Shown: piece by piece, positions 9,063 through 17,360 of the stretch | How positions within the stretch are numbered: the stretch's first letter is position 1 | How the letters are laid out: every line of letters starts with the position of its first letter | Origin: an alpha proteobacterium AAP81b | Lineage (GTDB): Bacteria > Pseudomonadota > Alphaproteobacteria > Sphingomonadales > Sphingomonadaceae | Reading direction: 5' to 3' | Length of the DNA: 47,105 nt | NCBI GenBank assembly: GCA_001295935.1 | Contig: LJHX01000031.1 | Span: forward strand, 1 to 47,105 | Notes under the pieces: model-generated | What the model was told of the DNA's origin: nothing | The model's input: only the letters and a program-made list of their open reading frames with translations | Databases searched by the model: none | Program-made: the position numbers and the translations under genes

Positions 9063-10493
9063 ATGAGCCGGCTGCGCGCCGGCATGGCGAGCGGCGCCAT
9101 CGGCTTTCTGGCGCGCGCCGTCAGCCAGATCGCCGTCCTCGGGCTGACCGTCGTCGCGACCCGCACCCTCGGCACCGAAGCTTTCGGTGCCTATGCGCTC
9201 GCCGTCGCCTTCACCTTTCTCGCCCGCAACCTGCTTTATGTCGGGCCCTATGAATATCTGTTGAAGTCCCCGGCAACGCCGACGCTGGCGGGGTCGTGCC
9301 TTGCCGCCAATTTCGGCCTTGCCAGCCTGCTCGCCGCGCTGACCCTGGCGCTGGCGGCCTTCACCGAGCGGCTGTTCGCCACCCCCGATACCGGCTGGCT
9401 GCTGGTGCGCCTGGCGCCGACCTTCCTGCTCGTCGCGCTGACCAGCTGGTGCGAGGCGATGCTGCTGCGCCGCGGCGAGGTGCGCGGCTATTACCTCGTC
9501 ACGCTGCTCGGCGACGTCCTCGGCGCCGGCGCTGCGGTCGCCGGGCTGCTCGCCGGCTGGGGGCTGGCGGCGCTCGTCCTGCACGCCTGGGTGCGCCTTG
9601 GCAGCATGGCGCTGCTCTATCTCGCCGCCGGCGGCGTGCGCCTCGACACCCGCGCCGCGCGCGCCGAGGTCGCCGCGGTCTTCGCCTGGTCGCGGACGCG
9701 CTATGGCGCCAGCCTGCTCAACTTCAGCACGGCCTATGGCTCGGACCTGCTGCTCGGGCTGCTGCTGTCGCCGGCGGCGACCGGGCTCTACCGCGCCGCC
9801 AACCGCGTCGTTTCGGCGCTGACCGATCTCTTCGCCCAGCCGCTTTTGAAGATCGCCCAGACCCAGGTTTCGGCGCGCCGCGCCGCCGGCGAAAGCCTCG
9901 GCGTCGGCTGGCTGGCGATGTTCGGCGGCATCGCGGCGATCGCCTGGGCGGCACTCGCCGGGCTGGCGCTCGCCGCCGACGATATCGTGCCCTTCGTGCT
10001 CGGGCCGCAATGGCATGCCGCGGCGCCTTTGGTCGTCGTCTTCTGCTTCGCGCGCGGGCTGTCGCTGGTCGATTCGGTATCGACGCCGGTGCTGGTGGCG
10101 GGCGACCAGCAGGCCTTCATGCTGCCGGTGCAGATCGCCGTCGCCGTGGCGATCGTCGTCGCCGGCGTCGTGCTGGCACCGCGCGGCCCGCTGGCGGTGG
10201 CGCTGGCGGCGGCGGCGATTTCGTTCGGCGTCACGGCGATCTACGCCTGGCGGGCGCTGCGGCTGGCCGAAGCGCCGCGCGCCGTTTGGGGGCCGGCGGC
10301 GCGTGTCGCGGTGACGCCGGGGCTGGCGGTGGCGCTCGCCTGGGGGCTGAGCGAGGCGCTGTTCGGCGCGGCACTCCCCCCGCTGGCGCGACTGGCGCTG
10401 ATGGCGGCGGGCGGCGTCGTCGGGCTGGTCGTCGTGCGGCGGCCGTTGGCGCGGTCGCTGGCGGCGCTTGCCGGCCCGCAGGTGGCGGCATGA
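9063..10493 (+). CDS. Polysaccharide flippase, MOP superfamily (Wzx type)
   Basis: A 476-residue protein with about twelve to fourteen membrane helices across its length. Its N-terminal pattern (IGFLARAVSQIAVLG, then TRTLGTEAFGAYALA) is typical of PST/MATE-like oligosaccharide flippases. It would move the lipid-linked repeat unit across the inner membrane to the polymerase. The start is the ATG at 9063. Its stop overlaps the start of the sulfotransferase gene (ATGA), so the sulfotransferase is part of the EPS operon. Confidence 0.85.
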   Translation: MSRLRAGMASGAIGFLARAVSQIAVLGLTVVATRTLGTEAFGAYALAVAFTFLARNLLYVGPYEYLLKSPATPTLAGSCLAANFGLASLLAALTLALAAFTERLFATPDTGWLLVRLAPTFLLVALTSWCEAMLLRRGEVRGYYLVTLLGDVLGAGAAVAGLLAGWGLAALVLHAWVRLGSMALLYLAAGGVRLDTRAARAEVAAVFAWSRTRYGASLLNFSTAYGSDLLLGLLLSPAATGLYRAANRVVSALTDLFAQPLLKIAQTQVSARRAAGESLGVGWLAMFGGIAAIAWAALAGLALAADDIVPFVLGPQWHAAAPLVVVFCFARGLSLVDSVSTPVLVAGDQQAFMLPVQIAVAVAIVVAGVVLAPRGPLAVALAAAAISFGVTAIYAWRALRLAEAPRAVWGPAARVAVTPGLAVALAWGLSEALFGAALPPLARLALMAAGGVVGLVVVRRPLARSLAALAGPQVAA

Positions 10494-11278
10494 GCGCGCC
10501 CGAAGCGCTGAAATGGCTCGCCGGCGGCGCGGTCGCGGCGGTGGCGCCGCAATGCGATCCGCGCCGCGCCGTCTATGTTATCGGCCATATGCGCTGCGGC
10601 TCGACGGCGCTGTCGAACGTGCTGGTCTCGCGCCCCGAGATCAGCGGCTATGGCGAGGCGCATGTGCGCTATTCGGGACGCGCCGCATTGGGCGTGTTGC
10701 TGCTCAACCAATGGCGGCGCGGCGGCTGGCGGCGGGGGGGCAGGCACCTTTTCGACAAGGTGCTCCACGACCGCTACGACGCCGCCGCCTGGCCGGGCTA
10801 TTTCGCCGGGCGGGCGATCTTCGTGGCGCGGCGGCCGGGGCCGAGCGTCGCGTCGATCCGCAATCTCTTCGCGACGCTGGGCTCCGCCGAATATGCCGGC
10901 GAGGGCGAGGCCGAGGCCTATTATGCGGCACGGCTGCGGACGATGCTGGCGCTGTGGCAGCGCTTTCCCGCCGAGCGCCGCCTGGCGCTGACCTATGAAG
11001 GCCTGGTCGCCGCGCCCGACGCGGCGCTGGCGCGCGTCACCGAATTGCTTGGCGTCGATCCGCCGCTGGCCAACGCCTATGATGCCAACGCCGCGTCGCA
11101 GGCGCGCGGCGCCGGCGACCCGCTGACCTCGCACCGTTTCGGGCGGATCGATGCCGCGGCGAGCCGCCAGGCGGCGCAAACGGCAGGCGAAGGCAGCGAT
11201 GCCTTGCTGGAAGTTCTTTACCGTGATTTCGCGGCGCTTGCCGAGGATCGCCCCGATTTTCACCGCATTGCAACATAA
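10490..11278 (+). CDS. Sulfotransferase, probably acting on the EPS
   Basis: A 262-residue cytoplasmic enzyme of the PAPS-dependent sulfotransferase fold. GHMRCGSTAL (32-41) is the 5'-phosphosulfate binding loop. FVARRPGPSVAS (111-122) is the 3'-phosphate binding region with the expected Arg and Ser. The start at 10490 overlaps the flippase stop, so it is the last gene of the visible EPS operon. Being co-transcribed with the flippase suggests that it sulfates the lipid-linked repeat unit before export. The PAPS would come from the CysD and CysNC genes about 8 kb downstream. The acceptor sugar is not known. Confidence 0.85.
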   Translation: MSAPEALKWLAGGAVAAVAPQCDPRRAVYVIGHMRCGSTALSNVLVSRPEISGYGEAHVRYSGRAALGVLLLNQWRRGGWRRGGRHLFDKVLHDRYDAAAWPGYFAGRAIFVARRPGPSVASIRNLFATLGSAEYAGEGEAEAYYAARLRTMLALWQRFPAERRLALTYEGLVAAPDAALARVTELLGVDPPLANAYDANAASQARGAGDPLTSHRFGRIDAAASRQAAQTAGEGSDALLEVLYRDFAALAEDRPDFHRIAT

Positions 11279-11445
11279 GTTTGATTGCGCCACGGCGTCG
11301 TTTACGGTAAAGCCCCGGTAACAAAACGGGACGAGGCAGGCACACCCTGCCCAAATCTGTGTGAAAATCCATAAACGTTCGCTGCCGGCTGGCCCGGTGG
11401 GCGTACCGCGTGTCGAAACGGCCGCGAAACCAAGGGATTGTTGTT
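11279..11445 (+). promoter_or_regulatory. Gap before the first RTX gene, possible promoter or operator
   Basis: A 167-bp gap that is less GC-rich than its surroundings. It contains TTGATT (11281-11286) and the small palindrome TTTACGGTAAA (11301-11311), part of which could be a weak -10. No clear terminator for the EPS operon was seen. The consensus match is poor, so this is only a candidate region. Confidence 0.25.
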
Positions 11446-12303
11446 GTGGCGAGCAGTGCACGAACCGTAATGCAGTTGGCGGCCTTGGCCAATGTGCCGA
11501 CCGTGGGTGACGACACGCTGATCGGGACCCCCGATGGCGACAGCATCAACGGGCTTGCCGGCAGTGACAGCATCGCCGGCCGCGATGGCGACGACACGCT
11601 GACTGGCGGACTCGGCAATGACACGCTCAACGGTGCCAATGGCTTCGATCGTCTGCTCGGCAACGATGGCGACGACGTGCTCGCCGGCGGCGCCGACAAT
11701 GACACGCTGGTCGGCGGCAATGGCAACGATCGCCTGATCGGCGGCGAAGGCGACGACAATCTGCAGGGCGGCGGTGGCAACGATACCATCTTCGCCGGCA
11801 ATGGCTTCAACATTGCCAGTGGCGGCGACGGCGACGACAAGATCTATGGCGGGCTCGACAACGACCGCCTGTCCGGTGGCAATGGCAATGATTTCCTGAG
11901 CGGTGGCTTCGGCAATGATTCGCTGACCGGCGGCGAAGGCAATGACACGCTGACCGCCGGCGACGACAATGACCTGCTGACCGCTGGCGGCGGCAATGAT
12001 CTGCTCGTCGGCGGCCGCGGCACCGACAAGCTGACCGGTGGCGCCGGCGCCGACGTCTTCCGCTTCCTGACCGTCGATGATTCGGGCGTCGGTGCCGGGG
12101 TTCGCGACACCATCCTCGATTTCGCCATCGGCCAGGACAAGATCGATCTGCGCTATGTCCGCGCCCAGGCGAGCGGCATCACCTTCGTCACCCAGGGTGC
12201 CAATGTCATCGTCCAGATCGACCTCGATGGCGATGCCAGTGCCGACATGGAAATCCAGGTGGCGCGCGGCGCCGGGCTCAGCCTGGGCGACTTCCTGCTG
12301 TAA
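11446..12303 (+). CDS. Small RTX calcium-binding protein 1, likely type I secreted
   Basis: A 285-residue protein in which twenty uninterrupted nonapeptides of the form GGxGxDxLx fill residues 27-206. Such repeats fold into a calcium-loaded parallel beta roll outside the cell. A tail of about 80 residues resembles the C-terminus of serralysins and ends GLSLGDFLL, a plausible uncleaved type I secretion signal. There is no Sec signal peptide. I chose the GTG at 11446 because AAGGGA sits 8 nt upstream; a GTG at 11410 and an ATG at 11470 are alternatives. There is no enzymatic or toxin domain, so a structural, matrix or S-layer-like role is inferred. It is a paralogue of the gene at 13082. Confidence 0.85.
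   Translation: MASSARTVMQLAALANVPTVGDDTLIGTPDGDSINGLAGSDSIAGRDGDDTLTGGLGNDTLNGANGFDRLLGNDGDDVLAGGADNDTLVGGNGNDRLIGGEGDDNLQGGGGNDTIFAGNGFNIASGGDGDDKIYGGLDNDRLSGGNGNDFLSGGFGNDSLTGGEGNDTLTAGDDNDLLTAGGGNDLLVGGRGTDKLTGGAGADVFRFLTVDDSGVGAGVRDTILDFAIGQDKIDLRYVRAQASGITFVTQGANVIVQIDLDGDASADMEIQVARGAGLSLGDFLL
11524..12063 (+). repeat. Twenty tandem RTX nonapeptide repeats (27-bp units)
   Basis: Back-to-back 27-bp units encode GGxGxDxLx-type nonapeptides. The units are diverged but keep the GGC..GGC AAT GAC pattern. Several lose the consensus glycines (for example the units GANGFDRLL and AGNGFNIAS). Confidence 0.9.
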
Positions 12304-12327
12304 CAATCTCGCGGCAACGCGCCGCGC

Positions 12328-12888
12328 ATGATTCGTAGCCTTGTTCCCCTCTTGGCGGCGGCCGGTTTCCTGGTCGCCGCCGCCCCGCCGGCGCCATCGC
12401 CGACGCCTGCATCGCCCGCGCCACCGCCGGCGATTCACCCCGATCGCACGCTGACCTGCGACATGCGCCGGGTCACCAACGCCGATCTGTCGCGCGTTCA
12501 GCCTGCCGAGGAATTGCTTTATGAAGGCAATTCGCGGCTGGTGCTGCATCTCGGCGCCGTGGCGGTGCACAGCGGCCCGCCCCCTGAAACCTTCGAAACC
12601 CCCGAAGCGACCGCGCCGACGACGCGCGTGACTGCCGACGACGGCGGCATTCTCGCTGGCGTCCCCCAAAAATTCACCCGTGTTGTCGATCGCTGGCCCG
12701 ACCGCGTCGAGATCGCCACCGAAATCGACGATCAGGTCATCAACGTCATGGTGCTCAACCCCATCGACGTCGCCGCCAATCGCGCGCGATTGTTCATGAC
12801 TTTCAGCAATTATCAATTCGGTTACGATCCGAAACGCATCTACATCGGTGAATGCACCGTCGCGATCGGCGCCGCCGCGCAGCACTGA
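12328..12888 (+). CDS. Small secreted protein of unknown function
   Basis: A 186-residue protein I do not recognise. It has a signal peptide (residues 1 to about 19), then a proline/alanine-rich linker (about 20-37), then a folded-looking domain of mixed strands with two cysteines, one at the start (LTCDMRR) and one near the end (GECTVA), which could form a disulfide in the periplasm. It lies 24 bp after the first RTX gene and on the same strand, so it is probably co-transcribed. A helper or anchor for the RTX proteins is conceivable but not shown. The ATG at 12328 has no strong ribosome binding site. Confidence 0.65.
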   Translation: MIRSLVPLLAAAGFLVAAAPPAPSPTPASPAPPPAIHPDRTLTCDMRRVTNADLSRVQPAEELLYEGNSRLVLHLGAVAVHSGPPPETFETPEATAPTTRVTADDGGILAGVPQKFTRVVDRWPDRVEIATEIDDQVINVMVLNPIDVAANRARLFMTFSNYQFGYDPKRIYIGECTVAIGAAAQH

Positions 12889-13069
12889 CTGGTGCTGTTC
12901 AGGTCCATTTCGGACTTAACGCCGCGCGTTGTCGCAGAATCGTAATATCGATGAAACGCCATTCCGTTAACGAATCGCTAGGGTTCGGGTCGGGCGCGAT
13001 CGACGACAGCAACGGCGCCGGCTGATCCGCACTTTTCGTCCTGGCGTGCCGCCGGGGCGATCCCCTGTC

Positions 13070-13074
13070 GGAGA
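13070..13074 (+). promoter_or_regulatory. Ribosome binding site of the second RTX gene
   Basis: GGAGA lies 7 nt before the ATG at 13082 and decides that start over one 12 codons upstream. The 193-bp gap before it (12889-13081) holds no gene and no clear promoter consensus. Confidence 0.55.
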
Positions 13075-13081
13075 ATTGGCC

Positions 13082-13849
13082 ATGTTGATTACGGGTACCA
13101 ACGACGACAACACGCTTGCCGGGACGGCCGGTAACGACACGATCCGCGCGCTCGATGGCAACGACACCGTCACCGGCGGCGCCGGCAACGACAATATCGC
13201 TGCCGCCGGCGGCGATGATTCGGTGCTCGGCAACGCCGGCAATGACACCGTCAGCGGTTCGGCCGGCAACGACACGCTCAATGGCGGCAACGGCAACGAC
13301 AATCTCGTCGGCGGAACCGAGGACGATCGGATGTTCGGCGGCGCCGGCAACGATACGCTCAACGGCGGCGACGGCAATGACATCCTCAGCGGCGGCCTCG
13401 GCAACGATGTGCTGCTCGGCGGCAACGGCAGCGACGTCATCTCCGGTGGCGCCGGCAATGACAATATCAACGGCGGTGCCGACAATGACACGCTGACCGG
13501 CGGCGATGGCAATGACACGCTCAATGGCGGCGAGGGCGACGACGTCCTCTATGGCGGGCGCGGCCGCGACGTGTTGCTTGGCGGCAATGGCGCCGACAAG
13601 TTTGTCTGGAGCGGCATCGCCGACTTCGGCCTGGGTGCCGCGACGCGCGACATCATCAACAATTATGTCGTCGGCGAGGATCGCATCATCGTCGCGGCGC
13701 TGCGCCTTGCTGCTGCCGACGTGCAATTCTACCGCGAAGGCAACAACGCCATCATCGGCTTCGATACCAATGGCGATGGCGTCGCCGATATCGAAATCGG
13801 TGTGACCGGCCGCGCCGGGCAGCTGAGCCTCGCCGATCTGCTGCTCTGA
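13082..13849 (+). CDS. Small RTX calcium-binding protein 2, likely type I secreted
   Basis: A 255-residue paralogue of the RTX protein encoded at 11446. Nineteen tandem nonapeptides (residues 5-193) follow the start almost at once, then a tail of about 60 residues ends GQLSLADLLL. Both proteins share the tail pattern of a D-G-D calcium-type loop, a -D-I/M-E-I- strand and a final L-S-L-x-D-x-LL, which fits a shared C-terminal signal for the ABC exporter encoded 215 bp downstream. There is no Sec signal, no protease motif and no pore-forming segment. A calcium-dependent matrix or surface-layer role is inferred. Confidence 0.87.
   Translation: MLITGTNDDNTLAGTAGNDTIRALDGNDTVTGGAGNDNIAAAGGDDSVLGNAGNDTVSGSAGNDTLNGGNGNDNLVGGTEDDRMFGGAGNDTLNGGDGNDILSGGLGNDVLLGGNGSDVISGGAGNDNINGGADNDTLTGGDGNDTLNGGEGDDVLYGGRGRDVLLGGNGADKFVWSGIADFGLGAATRDIINNYVVGEDRIIVAALRLAAADVQFYREGNNAIIGFDTNGDGVADIEIGVTGRAGQLSLADLLL
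13094..13606 (+). repeat. Nineteen tandem RTX nonapeptide repeats (27-bp units)
   Basis: Units of 27 bp encode GGxGNDxLx nonapeptides with few breaks. They are more regular than those of the first RTX gene. Confidence 0.9.
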
Positions 13850-13859
13850 TCCGATCGAT

Positions 13860-13895
13860 CGCCTGAACGCCGGGCTGATGGCCGGCGTTCAGGCG
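13860..13895 (+). terminator. Perfect hairpin after the second RTX gene
   Basis: A 14-bp perfect inverted repeat (13860-13873 with 13882-13895) with an 8-nt loop starts 10 bp after the stop codon. No T-run follows, so it may be a weak terminator or an mRNA-stabilising stem that sets RTX expression above the exporter genes. Confidence 0.55.
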
Positions 13896-14064
13896 GCCGT
13901 TGCCCGACCCGATCGATGGCGCCTCGGCCCCGGTCGGCGCCGGCGATCGCTCGGTGGCGATGGACAGCGCCGGTGCCGGCGGCTAAGCGCGGCAGGGTAA
14001 GCGCCGCGGCGATTTCGCCGTAACTTCGGATGCGATCGCGTCGCCGTGACGGCAAGGGACTGGC

Positions 14065-15801
14065 ATGCGTCTTTTCGGACTTGAAATCCCGCCCGAGCTT
14101 GAATCGGCCGGCCGCGCCTGCGGCGAGCATCTGCGGCTCGCGGCCTTTCTGTCGGCGCTGATCAACATCCTCTATCTCGCCCCGACCCTGTTCATGATGC
14201 AGGTCTATGATCGCGTCGTCACGACGGGCGGCATTCTGACATTGGTCTGGCTGACCATCGTCGTCGCCTTCGCGCTCGGCACTTTGTCGGCGCTCGACGG
14301 CATTCGCAGCCGCATCATGATCCGCGCCGGGCTGCGCCTCGATCGCCTGCTCAGCCGCGATATCCTCGACCATGCGCTGCGGATGACGCGCGGCGGCCGC
14401 GCCCCCCAGGTGATGCGCGACTTCGATACCGTCCGCCAGGCCTTCTCCGGCCCGCCGGCGATCGCGCTGATGGATATGCCCTGGGTGCCGATCTATGTCC
14501 TCGTCGCCTTCCTGCTGCACTGGATTCTCGGCGTCGCGGTGATCGTCGGCGCCCTGGTGCTGCTCGGCATCACCATCCTCAACGAACGCGCGACGCGCGA
14601 CGCCACCAAGGCGGCGACGCGCACGCTGTCGCAATCCTATGGCGAGCAGGAGCGGCTGGTGGCGCAGGCCGAGCTGGTGCGCAGCCAGGGCATGCGCGAG
14701 GCGCTTGTCGCCCGCCATGTCGAGCGCCGCGCCACCGGCCTCGGGCTGACCAGCAGCCACCAGTTCGCCAGCGGCCAGTACAGCTCGATCGCCAAATTCT
14801 GGCGCATGTTCCTGCAATCGGCGGCGCTCGGCCTCGGCGCCTATCTCGCCGTCGAGCGCGAGATCTCGTCGGGGGCGATCATCGCCGCCTCGGTGCTGAT
14901 GGGGCGCGCGCTGCAGCCGATCGAGCTGCTCGTCGGCGCCTGGAAGCCGATGACCGACGCGCGCGAGGCGCTGTCCAACCTCGTCGAACTCTATACCGGC
15001 GCGCCGCGCACCAAGGCCTTCCCGCTGCCGGCGCCCGCCGGGCGTATCGAGGCGCGTGGGCTGACGCTTTGGGGCCCCAAGGGCGCGCCGCCGATCCTCG
15101 CCAATGTCGGCGTCGAAGGCGGTCCCGGCGAACTGATCGGCATCACCGGGCCCTCTGGGGCCGGCAAATCGACCCTGATGCGCGTCCTCGTCGGCGCCGT
15201 GGCCCCCGACAGCGGCGAAATCCGCGTCGACGGCTCGGAACTGCGCGACTGGGACCCCGAGACCCTTGCCGGCCATATCGGCTATCTGCCGCAGGATTGC
15301 GCGCTGCTGCCCGGCACCGTCGCCGAGAATATCGCGCGCTTCGCGCTCGCCCGCGGCGACGATCCCGAGGCCGTCAACCGCAAGGTCATCGCCGCCGCCA
15401 CCGCCGCCGGGGTCCACACCCTCGTCACCCAGCTCCCTGAAGGCTATAACCATGTCGTCGGCTGGGGCGGCGAAGGCCTGTCCTATGGCCAGCGCCAGCG
15501 CGTCGCCCTTGCCCGCGCGCTTTACGGCGATCCGGCGATCCTGTTGCTCGACGAACCCAATGCCGCGCTCGACGCCGAAGGCGAGGCGGCGCTGATCGCC
15601 GCGATCGGCAAGGCGCGGGCGCGCGGCGCCACCGTGCTTGTCGCCGCCCACCGCGTCGCCGTGCTGGCGGCGGCGACCAAGCTGCTCGTCCTCGTCGGCG
15701 GGCGTGTCCAGCATTGGGGCCCCGCCGAGGAAGTCCGTCAACGTCTGCAGATCCGCGCGCCCGAGCCGCGGCTGGCCGAGGTAAAAGCGTCCAATGGCTA
15801 G
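14065..15801 (+). CDS. Type I secretion ABC transporter (PrtD/HlyB-like permease-ATPase)
   Basis: A 578-residue inner-membrane exporter half-transporter. The N-terminal half holds six predicted helices, starting with the typical LFMMQVYDRV stretch. The ATPase domain begins near residue 330: Walker A GPSGAGKST (362-370), signature LSYGQRQ (472-478, Tyr in place of the usual second Gly), Walker B ILLLDEP (to 498) and switch His529. AAGGGA precedes the ATG by 5 nt. It overlaps the HlyD-type gene downstream. The two RTX proteins just upstream are the obvious substrates. No TolC-type outer-membrane partner is in the window. Confidence 0.92.
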   Translation: MRLFGLEIPPELESAGRACGEHLRLAAFLSALINILYLAPTLFMMQVYDRVVTTGGILTLVWLTIVVAFALGTLSALDGIRSRIMIRAGLRLDRLLSRDILDHALRMTRGGRAPQVMRDFDTVRQAFSGPPAIALMDMPWVPIYVLVAFLLHWILGVAVIVGALVLLGITILNERATRDATKAATRTLSQSYGEQERLVAQAELVRSQGMREALVARHVERRATGLGLTSSHQFASGQYSSIAKFWRMFLQSAALGLGAYLAVEREISSGAIIAASVLMGRALQPIELLVGAWKPMTDAREALSNLVELYTGAPRTKAFPLPAPAGRIEARGLTLWGPKGAPPILANVGVEGGPGELIGITGPSGAGKSTLMRVLVGAVAPDSGEIRVDGSELRDWDPETLAGHIGYLPQDCALLPGTVAENIARFALARGDDPEAVNRKVIAAATAAGVHTLVTQLPEGYNHVVGWGGEGLSYGQRQRVALARALYGDPAILLLDEPNAALDAEGEAALIAAIGKARARGATVLVAAHRVAVLAAATKLLVLVGGRVQHWGPAEEVRQRLQIRAPEPRLAEVKASNG

Positions 15802-17164
15802 TGTTCCTGCCACAATCTCCCGTGACATCGTCGATATCGCCGCGTCGCGCGGGGTCGCCGACGACGATCTCGGTGGTGATCGTCGTCTCGCCTGGTGGAT
15901 CGGCGGCGCCTTTTTCATCGGCTTTCTCGGCTGGGCGGCACTGACGCCGCTCGATGCCGGCGCCTATGCCAGCGGCGCCGTTGCGGTCGCCGGCAGCACC
16001 CAGGCGGTCCAGCACAAGGAGGGCGGGGTGGTCGCCGCCATCCATGTCAAGGAAGGCCAGCGCGTCGTCCAGGGCCAGCCGCTGATCACCATTTCGCGCG
16101 ATACCATCGTCGCCACCGAGCGCGGCCTGACGCGCGAAACGCTGATGCTCCTCGCCGAACGCCAGCGCCTGCTTGCCGAGCGCGCCGGCCTTGCGACGAT
16201 CGCCGCGCCGCCCGAATTCGCCGGGCTGACCGGCGAGGACGCCGACATCGCCCGCGAGGCGATGCGCGCCCAGACGGCGCTGATGACGGCGCGCCGCGCG
16301 ACGCTCGCCCAGCAGAAGCAGGTGCTCGCCCAACAGGCTGCCCAGGCGAGCGCGCGCATCGCCGGCTATCAGGCCGAACTCGCCGCCAATGCCGAGCAGC
16401 GCAAGTCGATCGATGCCCAGCTCGAAGGCATGCGCGAGCTTGCCGCCAAGGGCTTTGCCTCGAAGAACAATGTCCGCCAGCTCGAGCGCGCCTCGGCGAG
16501 CCTGCAGGGCGATGTCGGCAGTTCGGCGGGCAAGATCGCCGAAGCCCGGGAAGCCGTCGGCCAGGCGCGGATGCAGACGCTGGTGCTGCAGAGCAACATG
16601 GTCGAGGAAGCCGACCAGCGCCTGCGCGAGGTTGCGACGCGATTGAACGAAGTGCTGCCGCAGCGCGCCTCGGCGACCGAACGCCTGTCGCAAACCATCG
16701 TGCGCTCGCCCGCCACCGGGCGGGTTGTGGGCAAGACGGTGACCACCGTCGGCGGCGTCGTCGCGCCGGGGCAGCTGCTGATGAACGTCGTTCCCGAACA
16801 TCGCGAACTCGTCGTCCAGGCGCATTTCTCGCCCGATGACGCCGACGATATTGCCCCCGGCATGCTGACCGAAGTCCGTTTCCCCAGCCTGCGTGACGCC
16901 AATCTGCCGACGATCGACGGCGAGCTGGTGACGGTTTCGGCCGACGCCATGCAGGACCAGAAGACCGGCGCCAGCTATTTCACCGGCGAAATCCATGTTC
17001 CCGCCGCGGCGCTGCGCCGGATCGAAGCGGCGCGCCCCGGCCGCCCGCCGATCGGATCGGGGCTGCCGGTCGAGGTGCTGGTCAAGCTGCAGAAGCGCAC
17101 GGTGCTGAGCTATCTGATCGAACCGCTGATGCGCGCGACCTGGCACACCGGGCGCGAGCATTGA
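15794..17164 (+). CDS. HlyD/PrtE-type periplasmic adaptor of the type I system
   Basis: A 456-residue membrane fusion protein. It has a short cytoplasmic N-terminus, one membrane helix (about residues 33-52), a lipoyl/barrel-sandwich half (AVQHKEGGVVAAIHVKEG), a long coiled-coil hairpin (about 110-290), the second lipoyl half (VRSPATGRVV) and the C-terminal beta-barrel region ending with PVEVLVKLQKRTVLSYL, typical of the family. It bridges the ABC transporter and an outer-membrane TolC-like channel. The start overlaps the ABC gene stop by 8 nt, so the two are coupled. Confidence 0.92.
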   Translation: MASVPATISRDIVDIAASRGVADDDLGGDRRLAWWIGGAFFIGFLGWAALTPLDAGAYASGAVAVAGSTQAVQHKEGGVVAAIHVKEGQRVVQGQPLITISRDTIVATERGLTRETLMLLAERQRLLAERAGLATIAAPPEFAGLTGEDADIAREAMRAQTALMTARRATLAQQKQVLAQQAAQASARIAGYQAELAANAEQRKSIDAQLEGMRELAAKGFASKNNVRQLERASASLQGDVGSSAGKIAEAREAVGQARMQTLVLQSNMVEEADQRLREVATRLNEVLPQRASATERLSQTIVRSPATGRVVGKTVTTVGGVVAPGQLLMNVVPEHRELVVQAHFSPDDADDIAPGMLTEVRFPSLRDANLPTIDGELVTVSADAMQDQKTGASYFTGEIHVPAAALRRIEAARPGRPPIGSGLPVEVLVKLQKRTVLSYLIEPLMRATWHTGREH

Positions 17165-17166
17165 TC

Positions 17167-17224
17167 GAAGGAAGTTTGCCTCCGGCGGGCAGGGGCTGAG
17201 CCCCTGCACCCACTTTCCTTTGGT
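17167..17224 (+). terminator. Nested hairpin after the type I secretion genes
   Basis: The inner stem GCAGGGG/CCCCTGC (17189-17195 with 17201-17207) has a 5-nt loop. Around it AAGGAAGT and ACTTTCCTT form an imperfect outer stem. It starts 2 bp after the adaptor stop. From general memory, similar hairpins with CCTCCGGCGGGC flanks recur in sphingomonad genomes, so this could also be a repeated element. Confidence 0.6.
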
Positions 17225-17241
17225 GGGTGCTCGACCGGATA

Positions 17242-17312
17242 GCGTCAGCGCCTTGGTTCTGACGCAACTTGCTTGAACGCTATCGTCACCCTTGCGCGCG
17301 CGGGGGGTGACG
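17242..17312. terminator. Inverted repeats between convergent genes
   Basis: Two stems lie between the adaptor gene (+) and cysNC (-): GCGTCAG/CTGACGC (17242-17248 with 17259-17265) and CGTCACCC/GGGTGACG (17284-17291 with 17305-17312). Either could end transcription of cysNC. Neither has a clear T-run. Confidence 0.35.
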
Positions 17313-17360
17313 TGTCGATACTGCTGCGATCCGCCCTGGAGAAGCGCGGCGGCGCGGCCG

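Noticed and set aside
8109-10016. Open frame of about 635 codons on the - strand
   Set aside because: It is the antisense shadow of the GT2 and flippase genes, which have real motifs and coupled starts.
12901-12960. Promoter from TTGTCG and TAATAT before the second RTX gene
   Set aside because: The two boxes are only about 8 nt apart, far from the needed 16-18 nt.
11524-13606. CRISPR-like periodic repeats
   Set aside because: The 27-bp periodicity is in frame, has no spacers and encodes RTX nonapeptides.
11446-13849. RTX toxins or serralysin proteases
   Set aside because: There is no pore-forming region, no HlyC-type acyltransferase gene and no zinc-protease motif. Only repeats and a secretion tail are present.
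13903-13986. Tiny open frame between the RTX hairpin and the ABC gene
   Set aside because: About 28 codons with only a TTG start and no ribosome binding site. Composition alone cannot support a gene.
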